Positions 30,126-38,663 of a DNA stretch of 64,000 nt are shown here, one piece after another. The stretch comes from Streptomyces sp. NRRL S-350 (GTDB lineage Bacteria > Actinomycetota > Actinomycetes > Streptomycetales > Streptomycetaceae), in contig NZ_JOHO01000003.1 of the NCBI RefSeq assembly GCF_000719705.1, forward strand, positions 248,001-312,000. Direction: 5' to 3'. The translations under genes and the position numbers were made by a program. A model generated the notes under the pieces. It did not search any database. It was not told the DNA's origin and saw nothing but the letters and a program-made list of their open reading frames with translations. Positions within the stretch are counted from its first letter, which is position 1, and every line of letters starts with the position of its first letter.

Positions 30126-31601
30126 ATGCGTCATGCACACCCTGTGGAAACCGTCCGGGCCGCCGAGGCCGCGCTGATGGCGCGCCTGCCGGAGGGCACC
30201 CTGATGCAGCGGGCGGCCGCCGGGCTGGCGGCGACCTGCGCCCGGCTGCTCACCGGGCGTCGGGGGCGGGTGTACGGCAGCCGGGTGGCGGTGCTGGCGG
30301 GCAGCGGGGACAACGGGGGTGACGCCCTCTACGCCGGGGCCGCGCTGGCCCGGCGCGGGGCCCGGGTGACGGCGGTGCTGCTGACGCCGGAGAAGGCGCA
30401 CCCGGGCGGTCTGGCCGCGCTGCGGGCGGCGGGCGGTCGGGTGACGGCGGAGCAGGAAGTCGGCCTGGCCGACTTCTCGCGCGCGGACCTGGTGCTGGAC
30501 GGGATCGTCGGCATCGGCGGCCGGGGCGGGCTGCGCCCCGAGGCCGTGCCGTACGCCCGGGCCGCGCGGCGCGGCGTCGTGGTCGCGGTGGACCTGCCCA
30601 GCGGGGTCGACGCCGACACCGGTGAGGTGCCCGGCGAGGCGCTGCGTGCCGACGTCACGGTCTGCTTCGGCACGTACAAGCCCGGGTTGCTGGTCGACCC
30701 GGGGGCCGCGTACACGGGCGCCGTCCAACTGGTCGACATCGGGATCGAACTGCCGGAGGCGGACGTGACGGCCCTCCAGCACACCGACGTGGCCGCGCTG
30801 CTGCCGCTGCCGGGCGCGGAGAGCGACAAGTACCGGCGCGGTGTGGTCGGGGTGGCGGCCGGTTCGGCGCGGTACCCCGGGGCGGCGCTGCTGGCGGTCG
30901 CCGGGGCGCTGCGGGGCGGCGCGGGCGCCGTCCGGTACGTCGGCACGGCGGCCGAGGAGGTCGTACGGCGGCACCCGGAGACGCTGGTCACCGAGGGCGG
31001 GCCGGCCGGGGCCGGGCGGGTGCAGGCCTGGGTGGTCGGGCCGGGCGGCGGCGAGGGCGCACGGCAGGCACTGACCGAGGCGCTGTCCGCCGACGTCCCG
31101 GTGCTGGTGGACGCCGACGGGCTGACCGAACTGGGCCGGCTCGGCCCCGACGCCCTGGCCGGCCGCACCGCCCCCACCCTGCTCACCCCGCACACCGGCG
31201 AGGCCGCCCGGCTGCTCGCGGGCGCCGACGGCACCCCGCCGCCGGCCGCTGACGACCTGGCCGCCGCGCGGCTGGCCACCGCCCGCCGGCTGGCGGCCGC
31301 CTACCGCGCGACCGTGCTGCTGAAGGGCTCGACCACGGTGGTCGCCGACCCGGGCGGCGCCGTCCGGGTCAACCCCACCGGCACCTCCTGGCTGGCCACC
31401 GCCGGCAGCGGCGACGTCCTGGCCGGCCTGGCGGGCTCGCTCCTGGCGGCGGGCCTCCCGCCGCTGGACGCCGCGTCGGTGGCCGCCTACCTGCACGGCC
31501 TGGCGGGCCGCGAGGCGGCGGGCGAGCCGGGCGCCCCGGTGACGGCCCTGGCGGTGGCCGAGGCATTGCCCGCCGTGTGGCGGGCGGTGCGCGGGGCCTG
31601 A
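30126..31601 (+). CDS. nnr: Bifunctional NAD(P)H-hydrate repair enzyme
   Basis: 491 residues. The N-terminal YjeF-type epimerase half has AGSGDNGGDALYAGAALA and the DLPSGVDADTGE segment. The C-terminal ADP-dependent dehydratase half (ribokinase-like) has LLTPHTGEAARLL and NPTGTSWLATAGSGDVLAG. It repairs spontaneously hydrated NADH and NADPH. A GAAGGAG site lies just before the ATG. It precedes alr as in other actinobacteria, but a 242-nt spacer intervenes. Confidence 0.93.
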   Translation: MRHAHPVETVRAAEAALMARLPEGTLMQRAAAGLAATCARLLTGRRGRVYGSRVAVLAGSGDNGGDALYAGAALARRGARVTAVLLTPEKAHPGGLAALRAAGGRVTAEQEVGLADFSRADLVLDGIVGIGGRGGLRPEAVPYARAARRGVVVAVDLPSGVDADTGEVPGEALRADVTVCFGTYKPGLLVDPGAAYTGAVQLVDIGIELPEADVTALQHTDVAALLPLPGAESDKYRRGVVGVAAGSARYPGAALLAVAGALRGGAGAVRYVGTAAEEVVRRHPETLVTEGGPAGAGRVQAWVVGPGGGEGARQALTEALSADVPVLVDADGLTELGRLGPDALAGRTAPTLLTPHTGEAARLLAGADGTPPPAADDLAAARLATARRLAAAYRATVLLKGSTTVVADPGGAVRVNPTGTSWLATAGSGDVLAGLAGSLLAAGLPPLDAASVAAYLHGLAGREAAGEPGAPVTALAVAEALPAVWRAVRGA

Positions 31602-31653
31602 CGGGGCGGGTCCGGGCCGACGGGCCGGGCGGCGGCGGGCGGCGGCGGGGCGG

Positions 31654-31685
31654 CCGGGCAGCCGGGCAGCCGGGCAGCCGGGCGG
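31654..31685. repeat. Four 8-bp tandem repeats in the nnr-alr spacer
   Basis: CCGGGCAG occurs three times in a row with a fourth variant CCGGGCGG, inside a longer GGC-rich low-complexity stretch. The rest of the spacer shows no gene. Confidence 0.7.
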
Positions 31686-31843
31686 CGGCGGGCGCGCGGA
31701 ACCGGGCGGTCCGCATCCGGCGTCCGAACGAGGAGGTGACGAGCGGTTCGCCGCCGGTCGGCGCGGAGGGGGCCCCGGCCGTCGGCCGCCGCGCCGATGG
31801 GCCGTTCGGCGAGGACTCCGGGACGTCTGGGAGACTGACCCTG

Positions 31844-33043
31844 ATGACAACTGCGAACACGACCGGCACAGCCACCCTGACCGACGGCGTCCGTGCCGAG
31901 GCGACCATCGATCTCGCCGCCCTGCGCGGCAACCTCGCGGCGCTGCGCGAGCGCGTCGGCAGCGCGGCGGTGATGCTCGCGGTCAAGGCGGACGCCTACG
32001 GCCACGGCGCGGTCGAGTGCGCCCGGGAGGCGGTCGCCGACGGGATCGGCTGGCTCGGCTGCGCGACGCCCGACGAGGCGCTGGCGCTGCGGGCCGCGGG
32101 CATCGGCCCGGAGCGCGCCCGCATCCTGTGCTGGCTGTGGACGCCCGGCGGGCCGTGGGCCGAGGCGCTGCGCGCGGACCTGGACATCTCGGTCAGCGGC
32201 CAGTGGGCGCTGGAGGAACTGCTGTCGGCCGTCCGCGGGACCGGTCTCCCGGCCCGCGTGCACCTGAAGGTCGACACCGGCCTCGGCCGCAACGGCTGCC
32301 AGCCGCACGACTGGCCGCAGCTGGTGGCCGCCGCCCGTCGCGCCGAGGCCGAGGGGCTGCTCAGGGTCGTCGGCGTCTGGTCGCACTTCGCCGCCGCCGA
32401 CGAGCCCGGCCACCCGTCGATCCGGGCCCAGCTGGACTCCTACCGCGCCGCGCTGGCCGCGGTCGAGGCGGCCGGGCTGCGCCCCGAGGTCAGGCACCTG
32501 GCGAACTCGCCGGCCGCCCTGCTGCTGCCGGAGTCGCACTTCGACCTGGTGCGTACGGGCCTGGCCGCGTACGGGCTGTCACCGGTGCCGGGGGTGGGCT
32601 CGCCGGCCGACTTCGGGCTGCGCCCGGTGATGTCGCTGTCCGCGCGGCTGGCGCTGGTCAAGCAGGTCCCCGGCGGGCACGGGGTCAGCTACGGCCACCA
32701 CTACACGACGCCCGGCCCGACCACCCTGGGCCTGGTCCCGATCGGTTACGGCGACGGCGTGCCCCGGCACGCCAGCGGTACCGGTCCGGTGCAGATCGAC
32801 GGCAAGTGGCGCACGGTGGCCGGCCGGGTGGCGATGGACCAGTTCGTGGTGGACCTGGGCGGCGACACCCCGGCGGTCGGCGACGAGGCGCTCCTGTTCG
32901 GCAACGGCGAGCGCGGCGAGCCGACCGCCGAGGACTGGGCCCGCGCCTGCGGCACCATCTCGTACGAGATCGTCACCCGGATCGGTGCCCGGGTGCCCCG
33001 CCGGTACCTGGGCGGCAGCCACGCCGAGGGCCTCCCGGCATGA
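31844..33043 (+). CDS. alr: Alanine racemase
   Basis: 399 residues. The PLP lysine is Lys48 in AVKADAYGHGA; the second catalytic residue is the Tyr of GVSYGHHYTT in the C-terminal beta-domain. It supplies D-alanine for peptidoglycan. The frame is open upstream, but ATG at 31844 has GGGAG nine bases before it and gives about the family length. A GAGACT hexamer seven bases before the ATG leaves leaderless initiation possible. It overlaps the next gene in ATGA. Confidence 0.95.
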   Translation: MTTANTTGTATLTDGVRAEATIDLAALRGNLAALRERVGSAAVMLAVKADAYGHGAVECAREAVADGIGWLGCATPDEALALRAAGIGPERARILCWLWTPGGPWAEALRADLDISVSGQWALEELLSAVRGTGLPARVHLKVDTGLGRNGCQPHDWPQLVAAARRAEAEGLLRVVGVWSHFAAADEPGHPSIRAQLDSYRAALAAVEAAGLRPEVRHLANSPAALLLPESHFDLVRTGLAAYGLSPVPGVGSPADFGLRPVMSLSARLALVKQVPGGHGVSYGHHYTTPGPTTLGLVPIGYGDGVPRHASGTGPVQIDGKWRTVAGRVAMDQFVVDLGGDTPAVGDEALLFGNGERGEPTAEDWARACGTISYEIVTRIGARVPRRYLGGSHAEGLPA

Positions 33044-34353
33044 CCGACGCACCGACCGGGGACGGAGCGGTCGCGGCGGTGGCCAAGGCGGCCGGCGCGG
33101 CCACCGGGGTGAGCCGGGCGGGCGTGATCGGGATCTCCGTCGGCGTGCTGGCGGCCGGGGCGGCCGCCGGGGTGGCGATAGAGCGGCTGACCGTCGGCCG
33201 GGCGACGCGCCGCCGGGCCCGCGCCGAGCTGGACGCGAGCGCCCCGTACGGCTCGCTGCGCGGACGCCCGAGGACGGTGGCGGCGCCGGACGGCACCGAG
33301 CTGTACGTCGAACTGGACGGCACCGGCTGGGCGGAGCCCGAGACCCCCGACAGCGCGGACGGCGCCGACAGGCCCGACAGCGCCGAGAGTTCCGACGGCC
33401 CGGAGCGCCCCGGAGGCGGCCCGGCGGGTGGCGGCGCCGAGCCGCTGACCGTGGTGTTCTGCCACGGCTACTGCCTCAACCAGGACAGTTGGCACTTCCA
33501 GCGGGCCGCGCTGCGCGAGGGCATGCGGTTGGTCTTCTGGGACCAGCGCAGCCACGGCCGCTCCGAGCGCTCCCGCTCGTTCCTGGCGGGCGAGCCGGCC
33601 GGCATCGACCAGTTGGGCGGCGACCTCAAAGCGGTGATCGACGCCGTCGCGCCGACCGGCCCGCTGGTGCTGGTGGGCCACTCGATGGGCGGCATGACGG
33701 TGATGGCGCTGGCCGACCAGTACCCGGAGCTGTTCCGGGAGAGGGTCGCCGGGGTCGCCCTGATCGGCACGCTCGCGGGGGACTGGAACTCGGTGAGCCT
33801 GGGACTGCCGGCGGTCGGCGCCAAGCTGTTCAAGCGGGTCGCGCCCGGCGTGGTGAGGCTGCTCGGCCGCCAGGTCGACCTGGTGGAGGCGACCAGGCGG
33901 CTGGGCTCGGACGTGACGTCCCTCTTCTACCGCAGGTTCTCCTTCGGGAGCCGGGACGTCGACCCCGGGGTGGTGCGCTTCGCCGAGCAGCTGCTGGACG
34001 CCACCCCGATCGACGTGGTCGCCGAGTTCTACCCGGTGTTCGGCGTACACGAGAAGTTCGAGGCGCTGGCCGCCCTGCTCGGCCTGCCGACCCTGGTGCT
34101 GGCCGGGACGAAGGACCTGCTGACGCCCTCGGCGCACAGCGAGGTGATGGCCGCGCGGCTGCCGGGCGCCGAACTGGTCCTCGCCGACGGCGCCGGACAC
34201 CTGGTGATGCTGGAGCGGCCGGAGCAGGTCGACCGCGAACTCGCACTGCTGCTGCGCCGGGCCGCCGACCACGCCGGGGCCGCGCCGCTGCCCGCGGCCG
34301 TCCTCGACCTGGCCCGGGAACGGCCCGCCGAACAGGCCGCCGACCCCGCCTGA
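33040..34353 (+). CDS. Membrane-anchored alpha/beta hydrolase
   Basis: 437 residues. One hydrophobic segment near residues 27-49 is a likely signal anchor. A Ser/Asp/Pro/Glu-rich insert (about residues 100-135) separates it from an alpha/beta-hydrolase domain with nucleophile Ser215 in GHSMGG and His387 in GAGHLVM. Substrate unknown; esterase or lipase-like. It overlaps alr by four bases and lies between alr and tsaE, a common actinobacterial arrangement, but this gives no functional clue. The frame extends upstream over alr, which is not coding in that phase. Confidence 0.85.
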   Translation: MTDAPTGDGAVAAVAKAAGAATGVSRAGVIGISVGVLAAGAAAGVAIERLTVGRATRRRARAELDASAPYGSLRGRPRTVAAPDGTELYVELDGTGWAEPETPDSADGADRPDSAESSDGPERPGGGPAGGGAEPLTVVFCHGYCLNQDSWHFQRAALREGMRLVFWDQRSHGRSERSRSFLAGEPAGIDQLGGDLKAVIDAVAPTGPLVLVGHSMGGMTVMALADQYPELFRERVAGVALIGTLAGDWNSVSLGLPAVGAKLFKRVAPGVVRLLGRQVDLVEATRRLGSDVTSLFYRRFSFGSRDVDPGVVRFAEQLLDATPIDVVAEFYPVFGVHEKFEALAALLGLPTLVLAGTKDLLTPSAHSEVMAARLPGAELVLADGAGHLVMLERPEQVDRELALLLRRAADHAGAAPLPAAVLDLARERPAEQAADPA

Positions 34354-34483
34354 GGCTCCGCCGCACCGCCCCGACGCTCCGCCCGCCACCCCGCCCGCCG
34401 CACCGGGGCGCGGTGATGTGGCACGGTAGCGGTGGCGGCCGGTGGTCGGCACGCCGGTACGGACCGAAGGGCAAGACACGCGC

Positions 34484-34987
34484 ATGGGCTCGCACGCCAC
34501 TCTCACCGTCCCCACCCCGGAGCGGATGGGCCGGCTCGGCCGGGAGCTGGCCGCGCTGCTGCGGCCGGGGGACCTGGTGCTGCTCTCCGGCGAGCTGGGG
34601 GCGGGGAAGACCACGCTCACCCGGGGCCTGGGGGAGGGGCTGCAGGTCCGCGGGGCGGTGACCTCGCCGACCTTCGTGATCGCCCGGGTGCACCCCTCCC
34701 TGGTCGGCGGCCCGGCCCTGGTCCACGTGGACGCGTACCGGCTGGGCGGGGACCTCGACGAGATGGAGGACCTCGACCTGGACGTCTCGCTGCCGGAGTC
34801 GGTGGTCGTGGTCGAGTGGGGCGAGGGCAAGGTCGAGCGCCTGTCCGAGGACCGGCTGGAGGTCCGGATCGAGCGGGCCCTGGGCGGCGCCGACGACGCC
34901 GGGGACGACCAGGACCCGCGCCGGGTGCTGCTGACCGGCATCGGCCCGCGCTGGGCGGACGCCGGGCTGGCGGCGCTGGCCGAGTAG
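34484..34987 (+). CDS. tsaE: tRNA threonylcarbamoyladenosine biosynthesis protein TsaE
   Basis: 167 residues, P-loop ATPase with Walker A GELGAGKTT (residues 36-44) followed by SPTFVIARV and HVDAYRL. It drives the TsaB-TsaD complex that makes t6A at position 37 of ANN-decoding tRNAs. ATG at 34484 is preferred to an upstream GTG (34442), which lacks a ribosome site and adds non-family residues. tsaB follows about 1 kb later. Confidence 0.92.
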   Translation: MGSHATLTVPTPERMGRLGRELAALLRPGDLVLLSGELGAGKTTLTRGLGEGLQVRGAVTSPTFVIARVHPSLVGGPALVHVDAYRLGGDLDEMEDLDLDVSLPESVVVVEWGEGKVERLSEDRLEVRIERALGGADDAGDDQDPRRVLLTGIGPRWADAGLAALAE

Positions 34988-35026
34988 GAGCGCCGGCGGC
35001 CGCGGCGCGTCGCGACTCGCCGACAC

Positions 35027-35049
35027 CTTGCCGACAGGCTGTCGGCAAG
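35027..35049 (+). terminator. Hairpin downstream of tsaE
   Basis: Perfect 10-bp inverted repeat CTTGCCGACA with a GGC loop, 39 bases after the tsaE stop. Likely a terminator that isolates the next small gene. Confidence 0.55.
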
Positions 35050-35093
35050 ATGTTGCGGGCGGGGCGCCGGGCGTGGTGGGATGGGTGCTGCGG

Positions 35094-35112
35094 TTAGGTC
35101 TGCCTAACTAGG
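35094..35112 (+). promoter_or_regulatory. Candidate DtxR/IdeR-type iron box
   Basis: TTAGGTCTGCCTAACTAGG agrees with the 19-bp DtxR/IdeR/DmdR iron-box consensus (TTAGGTTAGSCTAACCTAA) at 13 of 19 positions, including the TTAGGT and GCCTAAC blocks. It overlaps the ribosome site of the following ORF. The family of iron-dependent repressors is established in Streptomyces (DmdR); use of this site is inferred. Confidence 0.5.
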
Positions 35113-35120
35113 GAGGCGCC

Positions 35121-35315
35121 ATGTCGAGCACCACCCCCGACCCGGAGCGCACCGTCCGCGCCGCCGGGGCCGGAGAGCCGGCCCGCAGTGCCGCGGGGGA
35201 GCCCATGCGGGCCCTGCTGGCCGCCTGCGCGGCCGCCGAGGCGGTGTCCACCCCGCCCGAGCCGAAGCCGAGGCAGGCCGAGGGGCCCGAGGCGCAGTCG
35301 CCCCGGGCCGCGTGA
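35121..35315 (+). CDS. Small hypothetical protein behind an iron-box-like site
   Basis: 64 residues, rich in Ala, Pro, Glu and Arg, with no Cys, no membrane helix and no recognised domain; the middle MRALLAACAAAEAVS could be a short amphipathic helix. The ATG has a GGGAGG ribosome site four bases upstream and an iron-box-like palindrome overlapping that site. Codon use has the strong third-position GC of real genes. Function unknown; regulation by iron is an inference. Confidence 0.6.
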   Translation: MSSTTPDPERTVRAAGAGEPARSAAGEPMRALLAACAAAEAVSTPPEPKPRQAEGPEAQSPRAA

Positions 35316-35321
35316 GCCGCC

Positions 35322-35897
35322 TCAGGCGACCACGACCACCTTGGTGTCCTTCGGCGCGAAGTCCCAGAGCAACTGGCCCTCGGCGCGGCCGCTGCGGATG
35401 CCGCCGGTCTTGGCCTTCGGGTCGGCGGTCGGGGTCGCGCCGTCCACCGCCGCGCTGAAACCGAACACCACGCCGTTCTGCTGCGCGAAACGCACCACGT
35501 GCTCGATCTGACGTCCGTCCGTCCCGGTGGTCGTCGCGGTGCGGCTGTACACCGCGTAGCTGCCGGGGGTCGGCTCGACCGTGCCCGGGGCGACCGGGAA
35601 GGCGGCGGCGACCTGCGGGTTCTTCTTCGGGTCGACCAGCCAGACGTAGTGGCTGCCGACCGAGTAGACGACCCGGAGACCGGTGCCCGAGGTGGCCGGC
35701 AGCGGCGGGACGGTCGGGGTGGCCGAGGCGCTCGGCGCCGCGGTGGGGGCCGTGCCGGTCGCCGCGACGGGGGCGGTGGGCTTGGCGGCGCCCGCCCGGC
35801 TCTGGGCGCCGTTGGCCTGGAAGGCCAGCAGGCTCACCACCGCCAGGGCCCCCAGGGTCAGCCCGGTGACCACCACTCCAGGACCCATCTTCGCCAC
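35322..35897 (-). CDS. Membrane-anchored protein resembling an L,D-transpeptidase without its catalytic Cys
   Basis: 191 residues on the minus strand. GTG at 35897 is chosen because GGGAG lies six bases upstream; an ATG 13 codons earlier has none. Residues about 5-28 form an uncleaved signal anchor, followed by an Ala/Pro/Thr-rich linker (to about 80). The C-terminal domain YSVGSHYVWLVD, FPVAPGTVEPTPGSYAVY and GVVFGFSAAVDG resembles the YkuD/L,D-transpeptidase fold, but where active enzymes have SHGCxR it reads KTGGIRSGRA, with no Cys or His. Probably a non-catalytic cell-wall protein. Its stop lies 6 bases from that of the convergent small ORF. Confidence 0.7.
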   Translation of the reverse strand: MAKMGPGVVVTGLTLGALAVVSLLAFQANGAQSRAGAAKPTAPVAATGTAPTAAPSASATPTVPPLPATSGTGLRVVYSVGSHYVWLVDPKKNPQVAAAFPVAPGTVEPTPGSYAVYSRTATTTGTDGRQIEHVVRFAQQNGVVFGFSAAVDGATPTADPKAKTGGIRSGRAEGQLLWDFAPKDTKVVVVA

Positions 35898-36029
35898 GTG
35901 CCGCTCCCGCCGCCGTCCCTTTTCGTACGGCCCCATCGTGCCAGGTCCGTCCGTCCGGGTCGCAGCGCCTCGGATGTGTGTTCCCGGACGGCACACCCGG
36001 CCGATCGGCCGGTCGGCCCAACGTCGGTC

Positions 36030-36035
36030 TAACCT
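36030..36035 (+). promoter_or_regulatory. Candidate -10 element for leaderless tsaB
   Basis: TAACCT ends six bases before the tsaB GTG, placing the predicted transcript start on the start codon; no ribosome site or clear -35 is visible. Confidence 0.35.
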
Positions 36036-36041
36036 TGACCC

Positions 36042-36716
36042 GTGCTGCTGCTCGCGTTCGACACCGCTACCCCCGCCGTCACCGCCGCCGTCCACGACGG
36101 CACCGCCGTCCTGGCCGAGACCCACCAGGTCGACGCCCGGCGCCACGGCGAACTGCTGCTGCCCGCGATCGACGGCGTCCTGCGGGCGGCCGGGGTCGAC
36201 AAGCACCGGCTGACCGCCATCGCGGTCGGCGTCGGCCCGGGCCCGTACACCGGCCTGCGGGTCGGCCTGGTGACCGCCGCCGCGCTCGGCCACGCCCTCG
36301 GGCTGCCGGTGCACGGCGTCTGCACCCTGGACGCGATCGCCTTCCAGGCCCGCGCCGAGGGCCTGGCCGGGCAGCCGTTCACGGTGGCCACCGATGCGCG
36401 CCGCAAGGAGGTCTACTGGGCCTCGTACGACGCCGAGGGCCGCCGCACCGAGGGGCCGGGCGTGGACCGGCCGGCCGAGTCGGCCCCGCAGCCGCGCTCC
36501 GTCGGCGCCGGCGCCCTGCTCTACCCCGAGGCCTTCCCGGGCGCGCACGGTCCCGAGCACGTGTCGGCCGGCGCCCTGGCCGGCTTCGCCGCCGCCGAGC
36601 TGGCCGCCGGGCGCGAACTGCTGCCCAACGTCCCGCTGTACCTGCGCCGCCCGGACGCCCAGGTGCCCGTCGGCTACAAGACCGTTCTGGGGGGCAAGGC
36701 GGTGCTCCCGGCGTGA
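36042..36716 (+). CDS. tsaB: tRNA threonylcarbamoyladenosine biosynthesis protein TsaB
   Basis: 224 residues from a GTG start. The N-terminal LLLAFDTATPAVTAAVHDG and GVGPGPYTGLRVGL are ASKHA-fold motifs shared with TsaD, of which TsaB is the inactive partner. It scaffolds the TsaB-TsaD-TsaE t6A complex. It overlaps rimI in GTGA. A TAACCT hexamer directly upstream suggests a leaderless mRNA. Confidence 0.93.
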   Translation: MLLLAFDTATPAVTAAVHDGTAVLAETHQVDARRHGELLLPAIDGVLRAAGVDKHRLTAIAVGVGPGPYTGLRVGLVTAAALGHALGLPVHGVCTLDAIAFQARAEGLAGQPFTVATDARRKEVYWASYDAEGRRTEGPGVDRPAESAPQPRSVGAGALLYPEAFPGAHGPEHVSAGALAGFAAAELAAGRELLPNVPLYLRRPDAQVPVGYKTVLGGKAVLPA

Positions 36717-37228
36717 ACCACGGCACCACCCTGCGCCCGATGCGCTGGTGGGACATCGCGCCGGTGGTGGAACTGGAGCGGAGGCTCTTCCCCGAGGACG
36801 CCTGGTCCACCGGGATGTTCTGGTCCGAGCTGGCCGACGCCCACCCCGGCGGCACCCGCCACTACACCGTCGCCTGCGCGGCGGACGGCACGGTCGTCGG
36901 CTACGCCGGGCTGATGGCGATCGCCGGCGAGGGCGACGTCCAGACCATCGCCGTCGACGACCGCCACCAGGGCGCCGGCCTCGGCACGGCGCTGCTCACC
37001 GACCTGATCCGGGAGTCCGCCCGGCGCGGCTGCGCCGAACTGCTCCTGGAGGTACGGGTGGACAACCTGCGCGCCCAGCGGCTGTACGAGCGCCACGGCT
37101 TCGCGCCGGTGGGCATCCGGCGCGGCTACTACCAGCCCGCCAACGTCGACGCGCTGGTGATGCGCCTCGACCACCCGAGCACTGACAGCACCGACCCGAA
37201 GGACATTGAGGACACCCCCCATGGCTGA
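36713..37228 (+). CDS. rimI: Ribosomal-protein-alanine N-acetyltransferase RimI-like
   Basis: 171 residues, GNAT fold. The acetyl-CoA loop is in the [18 protein letters not shown] segment (QGAGLG), followed by [19 protein letters not shown], typical of RimI. RimI acetylates the N-terminus of S18 in E. coli; in actinobacteria it is regularly sandwiched between tsaB and tsaD. The GTG start overlaps tsaB by four bases and the end overlaps tsaD by eight. Confidence 0.9.
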   Translation: MNHGTTLRPMRWWDIAPVVELERRLFPEDAWSTGMFWSELADAHPGGTRHYTVACAADGTVVGYAGLMAIAGEGDVQTIAVDDRHQGAGLGTALLTDLIRESARRGCAELLLEVRVDNLRAQRLYERHGFAPVGIRRGYYQPANVDALVMRLDHPSTDSTDPKDIEDTPHG

Positions 37229-38327
37229 CGAACCGCTCGTCCTCGGCATCGAGACCTCCTGCGACGAGACCGGCGTCGGCATCGTGCGCGGCACGACGCT
37301 GCTGGCCGACGCGGTCGCCTCCAGCGTCAACGACCACGCCCGTTTCGGCGGCGTCGTCCCCGAGATCGCCAGCCGAGCGCACCTGGAGGCGATGGTCCCG
37401 ACCATCCAGCGCGCCCTGGACACCGCCGGGGTCAAGGCGAGCGACCTGGACGGCATCGCGGTCACCGCCGGCCCCGGCCTGGCCGGCGCGCTGCTGGTCG
37501 GCGTCAGCGCCGCCAAGGCCTACGCGTGGGCCCTGGACAAGCCCCTGTACGGGGTCAACCACCTCGCCTCGCACATCTGCGTCGACCAGTTGGAGCACGG
37601 CCGGCTGCCCTCGCCGACGATGGCCCTGCTGGTCTCCGGCGGGCACTCCTCGCTGCTGCTCAGCGAGGACATCACCACCGACGTCCGCCCGCTCGGCGCG
37701 ACCATCGACGACGCGGCAGGCGAGGCCTTCGACAAGGTCGCCCGGGTGCTCGGCCTGGGCTTCCCCGGCGGCCCGGTGGTGGACCGGACGGCCCGCGACG
37801 GCGACCCCGGGGCGATCGCCTTCCCGCGGGGCCTGAGCGGCAGGAACGACCCGGCGTACGACTTCTCCTTCTCCGGCCTCAAGACCGCCGTCGCCCGCTG
37901 GGTGGAGGCCAAGCGCCGGGCCGGCGAGGAGGTGCCGATCGCCGACGTGGCGGCCTCCTTCCAGGAGGCGGTCACCGACGTGCTCACCCGCAAGGCCGTC
38001 AAGGCGTGCAAGGACAACGGCGTCGACCACCTGATGATCGGCGGCGGCGTCGCGGCCAACTCGCGGCTGCGCGAGATGGCCCAGCAGCGCTGCGACCGGG
38101 CCGGCATCCGGCTGCGGGTGCCCCGGCCGGGCCTGTGCACCGACAACGGCGCGATGGTCGCGGCGCTGGGCTCCGAGATGGTGTGGCGCGACCGCGCGCC
38201 CTCCGCCTTCGACCTGTCCGCCGACTCCTCGCTGCCGGTGACCGACGTCCACGTGCCTGCCGCGGGCACCGGGCACGCCGACTTCCACGGCCAGGCCTAC
38301 CACGCCCTCGGCGGCGGCACGGCATGA
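37221..38327 (+). CDS. tsaD: tRNA N6-adenosine threonylcarbamoyltransferase TsaD
   Basis: 368 residues. Metal-binding His114 and His118 (HLASH), [21 protein letters not shown] and the GFPGGP loop are family signatures. It transfers the threonylcarbamoyl group to A37 of tRNA. ATG at 37221 follows GAGG; an in-frame TTG five codons upstream is less likely. Overlaps both neighbours. Confidence 0.96.
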   Translation: MADEPLVLGIETSCDETGVGIVRGTTLLADAVASSVNDHARFGGVVPEIASRAHLEAMVPTIQRALDTAGVKASDLDGIAVTAGPGLAGALLVGVSAAKAYAWALDKPLYGVNHLASHICVDQLEHGRLPSPTMALLVSGGHSSLLLSEDITTDVRPLGATIDDAAGEAFDKVARVLGLGFPGGPVVDRTARDGDPGAIAFPRGLSGRNDPAYDFSFSGLKTAVARWVEAKRRAGEEVPIADVAASFQEAVTDVLTRKAVKACKDNGVDHLMIGGGVAANSRLREMAQQRCDRAGIRLRVPRPGLCTDNGAMVAALGSEMVWRDRAPSAFDLSADSSLPVTDVHVPAAGTGHADFHGQAYHALGGGTA

Positions 38328-38629
38328 CCGTCGCCGCGATGTGGGAGGCCCGGGCGGCGGACGGCCGCGGAGCCGAACTCGCCGCCTGGGTGCGGGAGGA
38401 GGCGCTGCCCGCGGTGCGCGGCACGGCCGGGCTGGAGCGGCTCGAACTGTTCGGCGCCCCCGGGGACCGGGTGCTGCTGATCACCTGGTGGAGCGGCGAG
38501 CCGGCGCCCTTCGCCGACCCGCCGGCCGAACTGCTCGGCCGTCCGGTGCACCGCTGGTCCTTCACCAGTGAGCTCGTCGAACAGCCTGCGGCGGGAACCG
38601 CCGACCCGACCGCTACCGTGCATAGCTGA
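38324..38629 (+). CDS. Conserved hypothetical protein, possible dimeric alpha-beta barrel (ABM-like)
   Basis: 101 residues. The [21 protein letters not shown] opening, central [14 protein letters not shown] strand-helix pattern and [11 protein letters not shown] resemble the small dimeric alpha-beta barrel (antibiotic biosynthesis monooxygenase-like) fold. No signal peptide. The ATGA overlap with tsaD indicates coupled translation. No enzymatic role can be assigned. Confidence 0.75.
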   Translation: MTVAAMWEARAADGRGAELAAWVREEALPAVRGTAGLERLELFGAPGDRVLLITWWSGEPAPFADPPAELLGRPVHRWSFTSELVEQPAAGTADPTATVHS

Positions 38630-38663
38630 GAGAAAGCTGGACGGGAACCGGGAGCGCGGTGCG

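Noticed and set aside
32017..33039. N-terminal extension of the alpha/beta hydrolase gene over alr
   Set aside because: The extra residues are out of phase with the well-supported alr gene, and the hydrolase start overlaps the alr stop in ATGA.
35121..35315. Calling the small ORF a siderophore or iron-uptake gene
   Set aside because: Only the upstream motif hints at iron; the protein has no domain, signal or metal ligand to support such a function.
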